Source: Amyelois transitella (taxonomy: Eukaryota; Arthropoda; Insecta; Lepidoptera; Pyralidae). From it: 64,000 nt of DNA. Under the pieces are notes generated by a model. It ran no database searches and was not told where the DNA came from. It worked only from the letters and a program-made list of their open reading frames with translations. The stretch lies in contig NC_083522.1 of assembly GCF_032362555.1 (NCBI RefSeq), forward strand, positions 4,814,001-4,878,000, given 5' to 3'. Both the position numbers and the translations under genes were made by a program. Positions 14,001 to 25,360 of the stretch are shown here, piece after piece (position 1 is the first letter of the stretch; each line of letters starts with the position of its first letter).

Positions 14001-15863
14001 ATCCTCTTTATACTCCTCTTTCTTTCTAATCACAGCTTTCTTAACCAAATCTTTCATTTTCTTATATCCCTTACGTGCTTCATTCACATCTTCATCTATA
14101 ACCTCTTGCATTCTTAAGTTAGCTTTTGCTGCTAACAAATCCAGCCATGCTTTCTTCTTTAATCGCACAAGTTCTTGCACATCTTTACTCATCCACGCAT
14201 TTTTGTGATTTTTTCCTTTCCTTCTTCTACTTACACCACACACTTCAACAGCTACTTTCACAATTCTTTCTTTAAATTCCTTCCATCCATCTTCAATATC
14301 GCTCATTTCATCTAAATCTTCAAATTCATCCTTCAGTCTATTAATATACTTCTTACCTACATCCATATCTTGCAAATTTTCTACTTTTACTCTTTCCAAA
14401 GCGCTGGTTTGCTCCCTTACCCTGTGCCGCCAGCGATTGAAGATACCCCTTATCCGGGATATCACCAGTAAATGGTCCGAGTCAATGCCAGCACCGCGAT
14501 ATGCACGGGTATCCAGCACTTTGTTCTTCAATCTTTCATCTACAATCACAAAGTCTATCATACTTTTTAAAATACCTTCCACTCTTGTGTAGGTGTGGAT
14601 CTCTTTATGTTGAAACATTGAGTTCGACACAAAAAGATCCCACTCTAGACAAATTTCTAATACACTTCTTCCATTATCATTCACCTTTTCGTCACCAAAC
14701 GCACCAAGCACCTTTTCATATCCATCACGCTTTACACCCACCCATCCATTAAAATCACCTAACATAATAATCTTCTCATTTGGCTTGGTAACTTTCAATA
14801 CTTCTCTTACACTATTCCAGAACTCCTCGTTTTCGCTTTTTGCTGATGTTGTACCCCTCGAACCCACATCCCAAGGTGCATAAACACCTAGAACGAAGAT
14901 CCGAGTGATTCCAACTTTCAGCCTAATCCATAGAAGACGAGGGCTGACACACTCATACTCATTCACGCACTCAGCCATTCGTGCAGAAAGAATTAGACCG
15001 ACCCCTTGACAGCCTCGGCTGGTACTGGAAATTCCAGACCAATACGCCGTGTAAGGGCCGTGCTGCGTCGCGTCGCATCCTTTCCGCTTCGTTCATTCAC
15101 GCACAACACATCCAAACGTCTTTCATCCATCATCTGGCATACTTCCTCAATCTTATCCTTCATTCCTCCTCTTACATTCATCGTCGCAAAGCGGCTTTCA
15201 GCAGACCGCATACCGCTCCCGCCGGGAACGAGACGTGATGGGGTGCGGACACCATCGCCGCCATTTATATGCTTTTTAAGGTTCATAATGCGATTCCCAC
15301 GAGACGCTAGGGAAAAATTTTGTCCGCCCCAGCAGAGCCCCGCATGCCAGGGTAAGGCTAGCCATTACCTGGGGGTCGCCCAACCCCATGGCGGAAGTGG
15401 CACGCTCGAGACTAGGCTCGCCCCTAGCCATGCATCCATCGGCGCGGCAGACCTTAGATTGGCAGGGATTTAATATGGACAATAAGATTCCAATTTTTAA
15501 ATTTAATAATTTATTCAAATTAATAGAATTCATGAAATGAAGAAAGAACTTGAATAAAATTTGCCGTATTTCTGATTCAAAAATAAAGCTAAATCATTTT
15601 AAGCTTTTCGTTCCCACAAGAATTAATCCATCAAATTGATTAATTTAATACCAATTACAGAACATCTCCAAGAGGCTATAGAGACAGGCTGTGAGAAATG
15701 TACCGAAGCTCAAGAGAAGGGTGCCTACACTACCATAGAGTATCTGATTAAAAATGAACCAGAAGTCTGGCGCAAACTGACCGACAGGTTTGACCCTGAG
15801 GGCAAATACAGGAAGAAGTATGAAGACCGCGCAAGGGCCAAGGGCATCGTGATTCCTGAGTAA
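11008..15863 (+). CDS. CSP: CSP-a: chemosensory protein (OS-D/A10 family), two coding exons
   Basis: Coding exons are 11008-11194 and 15661-15863, giving 129 residues. The ATG follows a TTTTTTCAG splice acceptor directly, so a 5'-UTR intron is likely. Residues 1-16 form a signal peptide ending ...VVAALA. The mature start carries the CSP motif YTDKYDNIN. The four cysteines fit C-x6-C-x18-C-x2-C (YVNC, GKC, TGC, EKC). The intron is phase 1, after the lysine of GKELK, as usual for the family. The C-terminal part has the W..LTDRFDPEGKYRKKY block typical of CSPs. Family members are small secreted six-helix proteins that bind hydrophobic ligands; no ligand can be read here. The 4.47-kb intron is far longer than in the neighbours because an antisense LINE sits in it. 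A polyadenylation signal AATAAA lies at 15891-15896. The gene identity is sure; the exact 5' UTR is not visible. Confidence 0.95.
11273..11430 (+). repeat. Unclassified GC-rich repeat in the CSP-a intron
   Basis: ACCGCCACCAAAGGGAAGAT, CGCCAGGCTAGGTGTTATGC and CTGGGGAACCGCGGCTCCGA are shared, with about 90% identity by eye, with the reversed segment 41645-41822 in a GatB intron. The element may extend to about 11560. No terminal repeat or coding capacity is apparent. Confidence 0.65.
12159..15470 (-). mobile_element. Near-complete RTE-clade LINE inserted antisense in the CSP-a intron
   Basis: A 3.3-kb non-LTR element lies on the minus strand, bounded by a perfect 12-bp target-site duplication TAATATGGACAA (12147-12158 and 15471-15482). 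The 5' end is GC-rich. The coding part starts near 15286 with the endonuclease N-terminus (TMNVRGGMKDKIEEV). It continues with APE motifs (YAPWD, LGDFNGWVG, IDSDHLLV), then reverse transcriptase (NYRGISLLS, FVDLEKAYDRV, YADD), and a C-terminal HVERM...GRPRRTY region. The single endonuclease-RT protein, short 3' UTR and (TATG)n tail fit the RTE clade. The frame changes twice, near 15060-15090 and near 13900-14000, so this copy is probably no longer active. The intact duplication and low divergence from the second copy indicate a recent insertion. Confidence 0.9.
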
Positions 15864-15890
15864 ACTGTTTGACTACATCGCCTTATCTTC

Positions 15891-15896
15891 AATAAA
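15891..15896 (+). terminator. Polyadenylation signal of CSP-a
   Basis: AATAAA lies 28 bases after the CSP-a stop codon. Confidence 0.7.
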
Positions 15897-16273
15897 CAGA
15901 ACATCAGAATCAATACATTTTTCCTTGTGTCGTTTTGTTATCTTATATATTCTGTTGTTTTTTCACTTTTATTATATTAAAGGGATTTTTATTAATTTTG
16001 TTTTTGTTATTTTTATTATTGTAATAACTCGGTACCTAGGCTCTGTTTGGTCTATGTTCGCCATTGCTTAGACTAATGTTCGCTATTAAACTCAATTTAG
16101 ATAAGGTTTTGAATGATGCTGTTTGACATCCATTACCAGAAGAACCTGACAAATCTATGATTGGACAGCTTACAGGTTAGTAAAAATCATGTCCAAATGT
16201 CAATCTGCCACCAGCGCTTTTAAAAATGTACCTAAGTAATGTTTTTAAATTAAAACCCAAAAATCAAATGGTT

Positions 16274-17560
16274 AAACTGATGACAAAATATGGGATGCTC
16301 AAGCGGGATTTCGAAAGGGAATGGGATGTACTGATCAGGTCTTTTCTTTGCGGTGCATAGCCGAAAAGTTTTTGGCCAAGAGTCAAAAAGTCTATTGCAC
16401 ATTCGTGGATTTGGAAAAGGCCTATGACAGAGTTGAGAGGAATGAATTGTGGTCAGCACTTTCTATGCATGGGGTGAGCAGTCTCTTGATACGAGCACTG
16501 AAATCCTTATATGAGGATTCGAGTGCTTGTGTCAGGATAAACGGAGCGCACACTGAGTGGTTTAAGATTGAGAAAGGTGTTAGGCAGGGATGTGTTGCGT
16601 CACCGTGGCTGTTCAACCTATTTATGGATAGTTGTTTCGACAGATTTGAAAGAGTCTGAAAGTGGATTAAGGATGAATGAATTACTCGTCAAATGTCTGC
16701 TCTATGCCGACGATCAGGTTATACTGGCGTCATCAGCGGAGGAGTTACAGGAGATGGTAAACTGTATGCATGAAGCTTTAAAAGAGAAAGGAATGAAAGT
16801 GAACGTAAGTAAAACTAAAACACTGGTTTTTGAAATGGAGAAAGAAATGACAGCATGTAATATTTTGATTGGAGGAGAAAAAGTTGAGCAAGTGAAAAAG
16901 TTTGTATATCTAGGATCAAAGTTTACATCAGATGGCAAGTGTGATAGTGATATTGAAAGGAGAGTGAACGCGGGGAACATGGTGAATGGAGCTTTGCATG
17001 CCTTTATGAGCAGTCAGAAACTATCCAAAAAGGCTCGACTGGCTGTGCACAGGGGCGTGTTGGTCCCGACATTAATGTATGGGAGTGAAAGTTGGGTATG
17101 GCAAAAGAAGCACGAAAGCAGAATAAATGCAGTGGAAATGAGAGCGTTAAGGAGTATGTTGGGTGTGAAATTGAGTGACCGGATAAGGAACAGCGTGATA
17201 AGGGAATGTTGTGATGTGAAAGAAGATGTAGTTACAGGAATAGAAAAGGGTATGTTGAGATGGTTCGGTCATGTGGAGAGGATGAATGAAAACAGGTTGA
17301 CTAAGCAGATATACAAGGAGAGTGTGGAGGGAAAGGTCGGGGTGGGAAGACCTAGACGAACATATCTTGATCAAATTAAGGACGTCCTGGTGAAGGGTCA
17401 GGTCAAAAGTGCCCGAAACCGCCGAGCTTGCATGAAGAGAGTTATGAATGTGGATGAAGCAAAGGAGGAAGTATGCAGGGATCGTGGCAAGTGGAAAGAG
17501 GTAGTCTCTGCCTACCCCTCCGGGAAAGAGGCGTGAGTTTATGTATGTATGTATGTATGT
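16274..17560 (+). mobile_element. 5'-truncated RTE LINE copy downstream of CSP-a
   Basis: This copy begins within the reverse transcriptase (homology starts at AAACTGATGAC) and runs to the 3' end and an ATGT-repeat tail, on the plus strand. It is almost identical to bases 12159-13443 of the first copy but in the opposite orientation. It carries YADD and the same C-terminal region, with one frame change around 16630-16650 and one extra codon near 17465. Five-prime truncation is typical of LINE retrotransposition. I could not find a convincing target duplication. Confidence 0.9.
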
Positions 17561-17564
17561 TAAA

Positions 17565-19340
17565 AGAGGTGTACCTATTGCTGTGACATATAAACAGGGA
17601 TAAGGCAGCAAAGAAGAAATTAAAACACAATCAAGAAGGAGTAAATATTGTTGAATATCTAACACAGCGCACACGGCTTATATTATCTCGTTTGCGCCTG
17701 CCAAATGTTTATTTTATATTTAGTGGCTACGCTAGACGTAAAATTGATAGGTTACTTCAGGCGTTAATTTCACAGATGATACTAGAACTTTTAACTGAAA
17801 ATTTAACTCGAAACCAAATAAGAGACAATAAATATTCGGCAGTTTGCTGCAAAATGAGATATTAGTATGCAGAGCTTATAGGGATTATAATCGTCTCGTA
17901 ACTACATAGTGCACGATAGTTGTCAATGGTCAGATGTGGGGAATATAGATGAAGAATAGGGAGAGCCGTCTATAAAGAGAAGGCTTTAGAGATTCTTCTT
18001 CTGAGGAAGTGACAGTAAATGAGAGAAGATGAAACATATACCATGTCAACGTTCGTTAATTATCCCAGAGATCTCCACCATTTGGGTTTAACTTATGTGC
18101 ATGTGCCGGGTACACATTTGAGTAATTGAAAAATAAAACAGTTACATCAATCGACAAGGAGTAATTATATTATTGTTAGAACGTAAATTACAGACAAATC
18201 GTCGTAGTATCTTGTATGGGAAACCGCAAAAACCCATGAATACAATCGAGGTGTAGTAACAATTGCAATAAATACGAGTCATCATCATTTAAAAGTACCT
18301 ACCTATATGGCGGTTATGTTGGTAGGAGTTCATTTTGCTAACAATATATACTAGAAACTCATAAATATGAATGCGCCAGCTTATCAAAATTATGACATTG
18401 TGATAGGTTAGAGGCGTTGTGATTTATTGGTAAATGATATTGGAATAAACGCAATCAGTTCTTCTGATGATTTTTCATAGCCTAATTAGTAAACAGGCTG
18501 GCCTGTTGGCCTGCAAAATTAGCAGAGTACATAACATACATATATACATCTCGCATAAATATTAGTAAGTAAATAAAATAATAATGAATAAATAATCTAT
18601 AATATTCGTCTTAATAACGTAAAAGTTTAATCTGATTTGTATCATAGGCTATGATTTTTTGTGGCATAGATTAACATAAATACTCATATTTTTTTATTTA
18701 TTATGTGAGTATAATGTATCAATATTATAAAATTAATATCAACCTCATGATCAGTTACACGACCGGATTAATCATAACCAATTAATAACAGGAGTGAAGT
18801 TTGTTCGATTCATACAAAGTAAGTCGCAATCATCATTTTTTTTTCCTTTAAGATTGATTAGGTTTTAATTATAGTAGAATCATTTTTATTTCACACCTCT
18901 TATTTACATGATATTAGCATTTTCCACTTCGCTCTTAAATAATAAATATATTTTTGTTTTACAATTTACTTAAATGAATTATGTTTTAAAATATTCACAC
19001 CTAACTTATAATGCAAATTGCACCTTAATAACAAAATTCAAATGACAGCAAAAGAACAATCGAGTGCATATTTAGTTTTCGAAAATGTACTGAAATATTT
19101 ATAACGGAGCTCTTTTCATTTATTCATAGTTTCTTATGAATGTGAATATTATAATGTTTTATCGATTTTTATACATATAAATTATGCTATCTACTAACAT
19201 TATTTCATTTATTATTATTATTTTTAAATTCATCATTCGTTCCTATCTTAGTTCTAAGTGGAAATTCCCTCTTAGGCAAGGTGTTTGCTCCTGAGCAGCG
19301 AAACAATGGCCAGTCATTAAAGTTGCCGCAATCAAGTGAT
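17565..19340. other. Intergenic, CSP-a to CSP-b
   Basis: AT-rich sequence between the truncated LINE and the CSP-b promoter. I see no gene and no repeat I can name. Confidence 0.4.
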
Positions 19341-19360
19341 GTTCCGCTGAAACTAACAGA

Positions 19361-19424
19361 TATAAAATGATATCGATTTCTCAGGTTCCTCATTGTTCTC
19401 TAATTTGTCGAGAATAGTGGTAAA
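19361..19424 (+). promoter_or_regulatory. TATA box and predicted non-coding first exon of CSP-b
   Basis: TATAAAAT at 19361-19368 is followed about 30 bases later by a stretch ending at a consensus donor (AAA then GTAAGT, GT at 19425). The acceptor just before the CSP-b ATG (cag at 19664-19666) would pair with it, giving a 5'-UTR intron of about 240 bases. The arrangement matches that inferred for CSP-c and CSP-e. The start site itself is inferred. Confidence 0.55.
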
Positions 19425-19667
19425 GTAAGTTATTTACTAGAACTTAAGTGTTATGAATCGTACTAGAATCTCTTTTTCAATTTTTGTTACATATTTTTCA
19501 AATATAAAATTTTCTTAAAAACCAAAGAATAAAATAATTGTAAAAAATTGAAGCTAATGTACTTACTCATAATATTTTCTAACAGGTCAAACATGAAACT
19601 GATATTAAAACTAGATTTAGGATTTAAATCAAATAATCATGAGCTAATTGTTTTTTTATGTTGCAGC

Positions 19668-20533
19668 ATGAAATTATTAATTCTATTCCTCGCCTTGGTT
19701 GGATTCTGCGCATGCGACGACATATACACTGACAGATACGATGATATAAACGTAGATGAAATCATAGGGAACCGCCGCCTCCTCCTACCATATATCAAGT
19801 GCATACTCGATAAGGGAAGATGTACGCCTGAAGGAAAGGAACTGAAAGGTAAATCGTAATATAATGATATCTGTCATAGATAAAAAAAAAATCATTTTTA
19901 TGTAAATAGGTAAACAAAAATAATTTAAGGACATCTCAGGAAAGATTTCTGTTTGTAGAAACTTTTATATTTCATTATGTAGAATGTTATTGTTTTCGAC
20001 ACATTCCAAAAAAGTCTGCAACCAAGAAACACTAAAATGAGATATTACTTCCAATTAAACTGTCGGTTAATAGCTTGTTTTTAAATCAAATATTTGAAAA
20101 TAAAGTATGTGTACATTAATGAGGAAACGAGCACACTTTAGAAACATTTATTTACTTACACAATTTTTCATTGTAATATAGTTATCACCTGTCTTTTGTT
20201 TTTGTTTTGTACATTTGAAAACTAAATTTATATTTAAAAACTTTATCCATATTATTATAGAACATAAAGTACACACAATAATTTTAAGTATTTTTTTTTT
20301 CAGTACATATAAAAGACGCTATGCAAACGGCTTGCGCCAAATGTACTCCTCTGCAAAAACAGAAGGCTAGACAAGTTGTGAAACATATAAGGACAAACGA
20401 AGAAGAGTATTGGAAGCAAATGATCTCCAAGTACGACCCAGAAGGCCAATATCAGAGCATCTATGAGCCTTTCTTAGCAGCCGAAGATCAGCCAGACCAA
20501 CCTACAACCGATGACGCATCTACATCGTCATAG
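19668..20533 (+). CDS. CSP: CSP-b: chemosensory protein with acidic C-terminal tail
   Basis: Coding exons are 19668-19848 and 20304-20533, giving 136 residues. I chose the ATG at 19668 because it follows a TTGCAG acceptor by one base and opens a signal peptide (MKLLILFLALVGFCAC). An in-frame ATG at 19548 lies inside the putative 5'-UTR intron. The mature protein begins DDIYTDRYDDIN. Cysteines fit C-x6-C-x18-C-x2-C (YIKC, GRC, TAC, AKC). The intron is phase 1 after KELK. The exon-2 block EEYWKQMISKYDPEGQY is standard for the family. The last ~22 residues form a Pro/Asp/Thr/Ser-rich acidic tail that the neighbours lack. It lies in tandem with CSP-a, on the same strand. A TATA box at 19361 and a donor at 19425 predict a short non-coding first exon. 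No clear AATAAA follows within 100 bases. Confidence 0.95.
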
Positions 20534-20699
20534 ATGTAAAATACGTGTAAAAACATAATGCGAACTTGAGACTGTAAATTCTCGTATTCGTTAAAATTAA
20601 AACAATAATTTTAACTTTTTGTTTACCGATTCATGTTCTGAAAACACATGTATTGAATATTGAAATTAATCTAAAACTAATCGTTCGCAAACTAAGACC

Positions 20700-20860
20700 T
20701 CGCGATCACTAAATTTTTTTATAAATTAGGAATGTTTCAAAAATTACTGAACCGATTTTCATGCCCTACGTTAATTCTATTGACAGATTCTACACCCATT
20801 TAACATTTCATCAAAATCTGACTAACGGTTTAAAAATTATCGTATTATATTAAAAAAGTA
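20700..20860 (+). repeat. Fragment of a retroelement-like 3' end downstream of CSP-b
   Basis: ACTGAACCGATTTTCATGCC and ATTTCATCAAAATCTGACTA resemble the conserved tail sequence of dispersed repeats. Family unknown. Confidence 0.35.
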
Positions 20861-21360
20861 ATGTTTCTTACGTGTAAGGGAATAATATTTCCAAAAAAGT
20901 CAATAAACTATTTTAGAGATGGGATATGTGCCAGTTTAAATATTATTTAAAATTGATCTTGTATCACTTTATGAAACAACTAGTATATGATGCATATAAA
21001 AGATGAGTAAAGACTACCTTTTTTACTTCTGAAAATAAATCGTCTTAAGAAGAAATAAATAATTTATAATTTCATTTTTCTCCCTATCTTTATTAGGAGT
21101 AACTTTAGGGTTACTATTTTTCTTTCATTTCTCAAGTCGTTGGCTAGTGTAATGTCTAGTTATATTGATCGATAATTCTTTTCCTTTACGTTATACATAA
21201 TGTTCTTCAGGAGTGATTCTTGGATGTCATCCCACTTACAACAAATATAAGTACCTACGCATGCGTACATATGCATAAATCGGATTATTAACAAAACTGT
21301 GACCGAGACAGCTGTAAAAAAAGCTCATTAGGACTTTTTAAAATATACCTAATATACAAT

Positions 21361-21712
21361 AATCTCGTCTTTACTCCTATACGTGTTATACACATCCAAC
21401 AGTATCTGAAAGACTGAAAGGCCACGTTTAGCTTTATTTTTTAATAGCTTAATTCTACGAGTATTGAGATTCAAATAGGGAATGGTTGCTAGCCCATCGC
21501 CAAAAAAAATTCAAGTTTAAAAGCCTACCCTTGATTGGATTTTACAATCTGTACGATAAGAGAAGCACCTTGCACACATTGTTATTTTTTTCCCAGACGA
21601 CAGCATGTAAGCTTGATCAAAATGACTATGCGCCTATTTTTTAGTCGCGTTTCACGACATCCATGGGAATTTGATGGAGTGGTCCTTTTCTACAGTTCAG
21701 GGAGCAACACGA
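21361..21712 (-). mobile_element. SINE copy with internal insertion, minus strand
   Basis: The 3' part lies at 21361-21540 and the 5' part (CGCGTTTCACGACATCCATG) at 21640-21712. About 100 unrelated or variant bases separate them. Confidence 0.55.
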
Positions 21713-22071
21713 AATATATATCAATTTTGTCAAAATTGTTTTACGTATCTATTGAAAATAACGCGTTGATGTCTTTAAAATGTACATATATCTAGCCGAC
21801 TACTTATAGAAATATCAACATGCTTACTAATCGAGACACGACTTATTTATGTACTTATGGAACGGCCATTTTCATTAATTTAGATTAATTATGAATTTGG
21901 TCCTTCGTTAACTTAGTGCTAGGTACTATTTATGCAATACGAGTCTTTATTTAAAAGACATCAACGAGTAGGACTGTGCCTTATTCGAAATTACTTATCA
22001 TAAACAAAATATATCACATGTACACCTACATCTAAACGTCGCCTTTCAGTAATTTATTCTTACTCTTACTC

Positions 22072-22126
22072 TACTGTTGGCTCTGTCTATCCCGTATGGG
22101 ATAAAGACTTGTTTGTGCGTGTATGA
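22072..22126 (+). mobile_element. SINE 3' end
   Basis: TGTTGGCTCTGTCTATCCCG followed by GGGATAAAGAC is the terminal part of the SINE family. Confidence 0.6.
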
Positions 22127-22725
22127 CGGAATATGTACGCGCAGATCACGATTTTTTACTGAACTAACACCTGTGAATTTACGTCAATAAGAAATTAAGG
22201 ATAGAAAAATGCACGTTTGTTTTTTTTTTACTATAACACGTAAGAGTAAAAATAAATTAGTAAAGGTTGCCTTTTGATTGATTGATTATTTTCTATTTTG
22301 ATTTTAACAACTGTTGAAATCATTCTGCATAGTGCAGTAAGATTTTAAATCAACTACTTTGCTCTTTATTTTTTATGTTCTTTTTTATTTTTAATATGTG
22401 CATCAAGTGACAATCAAATCAATTGAATGTCGTATAAGCATTATATTTCAAAAATAAATAAAAACCAGACATAAATATCACAAAAATTTATTAAATTTTC
22501 AGTCATTGTATCTTATCTATAAATCCTTTTATACATCAACAAGTTACATTTAAGCAACATTGCCGCATTTTATAACGCATTGTTATTTTCCATCTTATTA
22601 GTCCCTTTAGTAAGTAGTTAATTATTTGAATATCCTTTGAATTGAATATGATCAAAATGTCATATTTTCATTATTGTAAGCATAAAATTAGGAACATGTC
22701 TTATAATTCTTTGTATGACCATTAA

Positions 22726-23642
22726 TTAATGCCTGACTTTTCTCAGTTCTGTCTCATACTTCTTCGTGTATTTGTGGTCCCTGTCATACTTCAGGGTGAG
22801 TTGGTTCCAGTATTCAGGCTCGTTGTTGATGAGGTGACCGATGACCCTTCTGGTCCCTTCTTGCTGGGCTTTGGTGCATTTAGCGCAGCCGTTCTCGAGG
22901 GCGTCTCTAATGTGAGCTGTGGAATAGTTTGACATTATTAATAAACTTTACGCTTTGTTGCGTAAGTTTATTAGGATTTTAATAAATAATGTATAATTAA
23001 TATGACAAAAGGGTTTATATAAACAAACATTATTGTATTAATAAAAAGAATACGGTTAAACCGAGAACCTAAGTTACAGATTTTGAATAGATCAAGCAAC
23101 CATTATGCAGTTTGATAAACATATGAGGCAGGTGACATACAATAAAACTACAAACCATTTCACAGCCTGCAATGATTGCCTTATAGTAGATTCTAGGTTT
23201 AAAGATTCATTTCTAGGTTTAAAGACACAGCTGAGAAAGCAACCCGCAAATACACTGGGATGAAAGAGATTGATAACTTCTTGATTAAATATGGAACTAG
23301 TATTTTGTAACTAACAAATTTGGGATTTTGCTTTTAGGCGATGAGCTAGCAACCTATCATTATCCCAATTTAAACATGGCCTGAAAGGAGACTTTGTGAG
23401 ACCGTAAGACGTGATTTTATGTACCTATGTAGTATTTTGTTTCACTTACATTTTAGCTCCTTGCCATCCGGAGTACATTTAGCCTGGTCTAATGCGCACT
23501 TAACGTAAGGAATAAGAAGCCTCCTATTGGACAGGATCTCATCCAAATTAACGTTGTCAAATCTGTCTGTGTACTGCTCACCAGGGCGAGCCACTACGGC
23601 GGCTACCACCGCAAATAAACAAATAACTATCAAGGATTTCAT
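22726..23642 (-). CDS. CSP: CSP-c: chemosensory protein, two coding exons
   Basis: Coding exons on the minus strand are 23642-23450 and 22916-22726, giving 127 residues. The ATG lies one base after a TTTTCAG acceptor; an upstream in-frame ATG at 23660 lies within the putative intron and was not chosen. The signal peptide ends about residue 18 (...AAVVA). The mature protein begins RPGEQYTDRFDNVNLDEIL. Cysteines fit C-x6-C-x18-C-x2-C. The intron is phase 1 after KELK with donor GTAAGT and acceptor CACAG. The C-terminal half has EYWNQLTLKYDRDHKYTKKY, in which the usual DPEGKY is replaced by DRDHKY. It is closest in sequence to CSP-d and CSP-e (shared SNRRLLIPYVKCAL), so the three minus-strand genes look like tandem duplicates. 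A reverse-strand AATAAA is at 22487-22492. Confidence 0.95.
23305..23425 (+). mobile_element. SINE fragment inside the CSP-c intron
   Basis: AGGCGATGAGCTAGCAACCT and GTAAGACGTGATTTTATGTA match the SINE core and tail; the piece between is shortened. It lies 25 bases from the CSP-c splice donor. Confidence 0.6.
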
Positions 23643-24018
23643 TCTGAAAACAAATACCATATTATATCAACAAAAAAGGTTAAAGTACTTTTAAAGTGTT
23701 ACAAAATTACTAAATCGGTCCTGTTAAATGAATAGTCAATTTTTAGACATGTTAAAAAAGGAGTTCTACCAAAACACAAGACTTTTTGAATTAATAATGA
23801 AGTATCAATTAAAACAAGAAAACACAAGAAAGAAAATAATAAAAATTGAATTTTTGCAAAACTATTTTACATACTTTTTCAAAAATAAATAAAACTGTTT
23901 TGTATTTTTTTTTAAAGAGGCTTAATACCTAACATTTAAAAATCCAATAATTATTAAATATTTCTTAGAAAACTTAGTTATCCTATAAAATAACTACAAT
24001 ATAAATACGAAAACTTAC

Positions 24019-24117
24019 GTTTATCTTAAAAAGTAACAACTTCAGTCTGATATTCCGTGACCACAGTCCAGCTGATGCGTGTATGCTCATGGGATTATGA
24101 GTCGCTTAACTTTTATA
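24019..24117 (-). promoter_or_regulatory. TATA box and predicted non-coding first exon of CSP-c
   Basis: Read on the minus strand, TATAAAAG occupies 24117-24110. About 90 bases on is a consensus donor (AAC then GTAAGT, GT at 24018-24017). The acceptor just before the CSP-c ATG would complete a 5'-UTR intron of about 375 bases. The TATA context resembles that of CSP-e (TATAAAAGT followed by CGACTC or CGATCTC). Confidence 0.55.
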
Positions 24118-25360
24118 CTGACTAGGACGTTGGCTCTATCTCGAGATCAACAACCATGGACGGGTTTCTGCTTCTCGGAACGGTAAAACGTTTGACACAC
24201 AGCGTTTAAACGACAGCAATAGGAAATGCCTAGTACTCCGCAGGAAAAATGTGAAAACCTTCAAATTATATCATGTTTAAACTTGTGTTTGTTTAAGCAG
24301 CCTTAGGTTAAGGAAAGAATGTAAAAATTGTGAAACATAAATTTGTAATATTTATTTTTGATGTATTTTTTTATGATAAAAGCAAGCTAATTGTTACCAA
24401 ATAAATAATTGTATGAAGTTTTAAATTAAAATCAAACTTCCTCAAAACATTTATTTTAATCCACTATAGTATTATCCTCTTTTCTTTCATAAAAATAAAA
24501 CAACATTTAAAAAATGCACTCGCAATTTTGAATTTTTAAACCTTTTTACCAATCTTACTATTTTCAATATTTCCACTTCAGTGCAAAAGATAATGCTAAT
24601 AGACAAACAAAAAAAAATCTAGCTGGTTGTGTGCTTAACGCTTTATTTACACATTTATGGAACTCCCATAGTATTTTGCATGCGTCATCGTCGTCTATCA
24701 AAGTAGTTAACATAATCAAATGTATCTATATCTATTTACATATACCACATAAATATGTATAATATATACATGTATAACTTTGTAACTAACCTACTTTAAT
24801 GTTGCTAGGCGCAATGTAAGCATCTCTTAAAGCTTGAACCGATACGAGTGCGCAGGCGATTTTTGATAGCGGCATTCTTTAATGTCTTATTTAGAAATAA
24901 GATTTGGACTATTTGTACTCAAACATGATGATGACTAAAATAGAAATCGTATGGAATTAAGAGAACTGAAATAAAAAAATCTACCTAAGTGCTGTAGAAA
25001 GGAAAAGAGCTAAGTATCATAAAATAAAACTTTGTCAATACTTAACAGTGTTTTATTGCCTTTATTCAAAAATACGAAATTCCGTTACACAATTAGATTT
25101 GTTTTCTTTGTCATGTAATAAGTTAGTCAAAATTAAACTGAGTAGACTATCACAAACAGCAAAAATTTAATTAAAGGCAAACAACTAGTCTCACTTTAAT
25201 CGAAGTCCACAATCTATTACATACTCGCTTAGGTATTTATTATTACAATATAAATACAAAATATATACTCGTAAAAATACTCTTTATTGCGGAAACAAAA
25301 GTTATAAAGATGTTACAGTCAGTTTAGTGTCACTGTGGCCTTATGATTAGGTATATTTTT

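Noticed and set aside
12735-15238. Several plus-strand open frames across the LINE
   Set aside because: They are the reverse shadows of the endonuclease and reverse transcriptase on the minus strand and have no motifs of their own.
19548-19667. Upstream in-frame ATG for CSP-b giving a longer N-terminus
   Set aside because: It lies before a good splice acceptor and would bury the signal peptide; the ATG at 19668 fits the pattern of the other CSPs.
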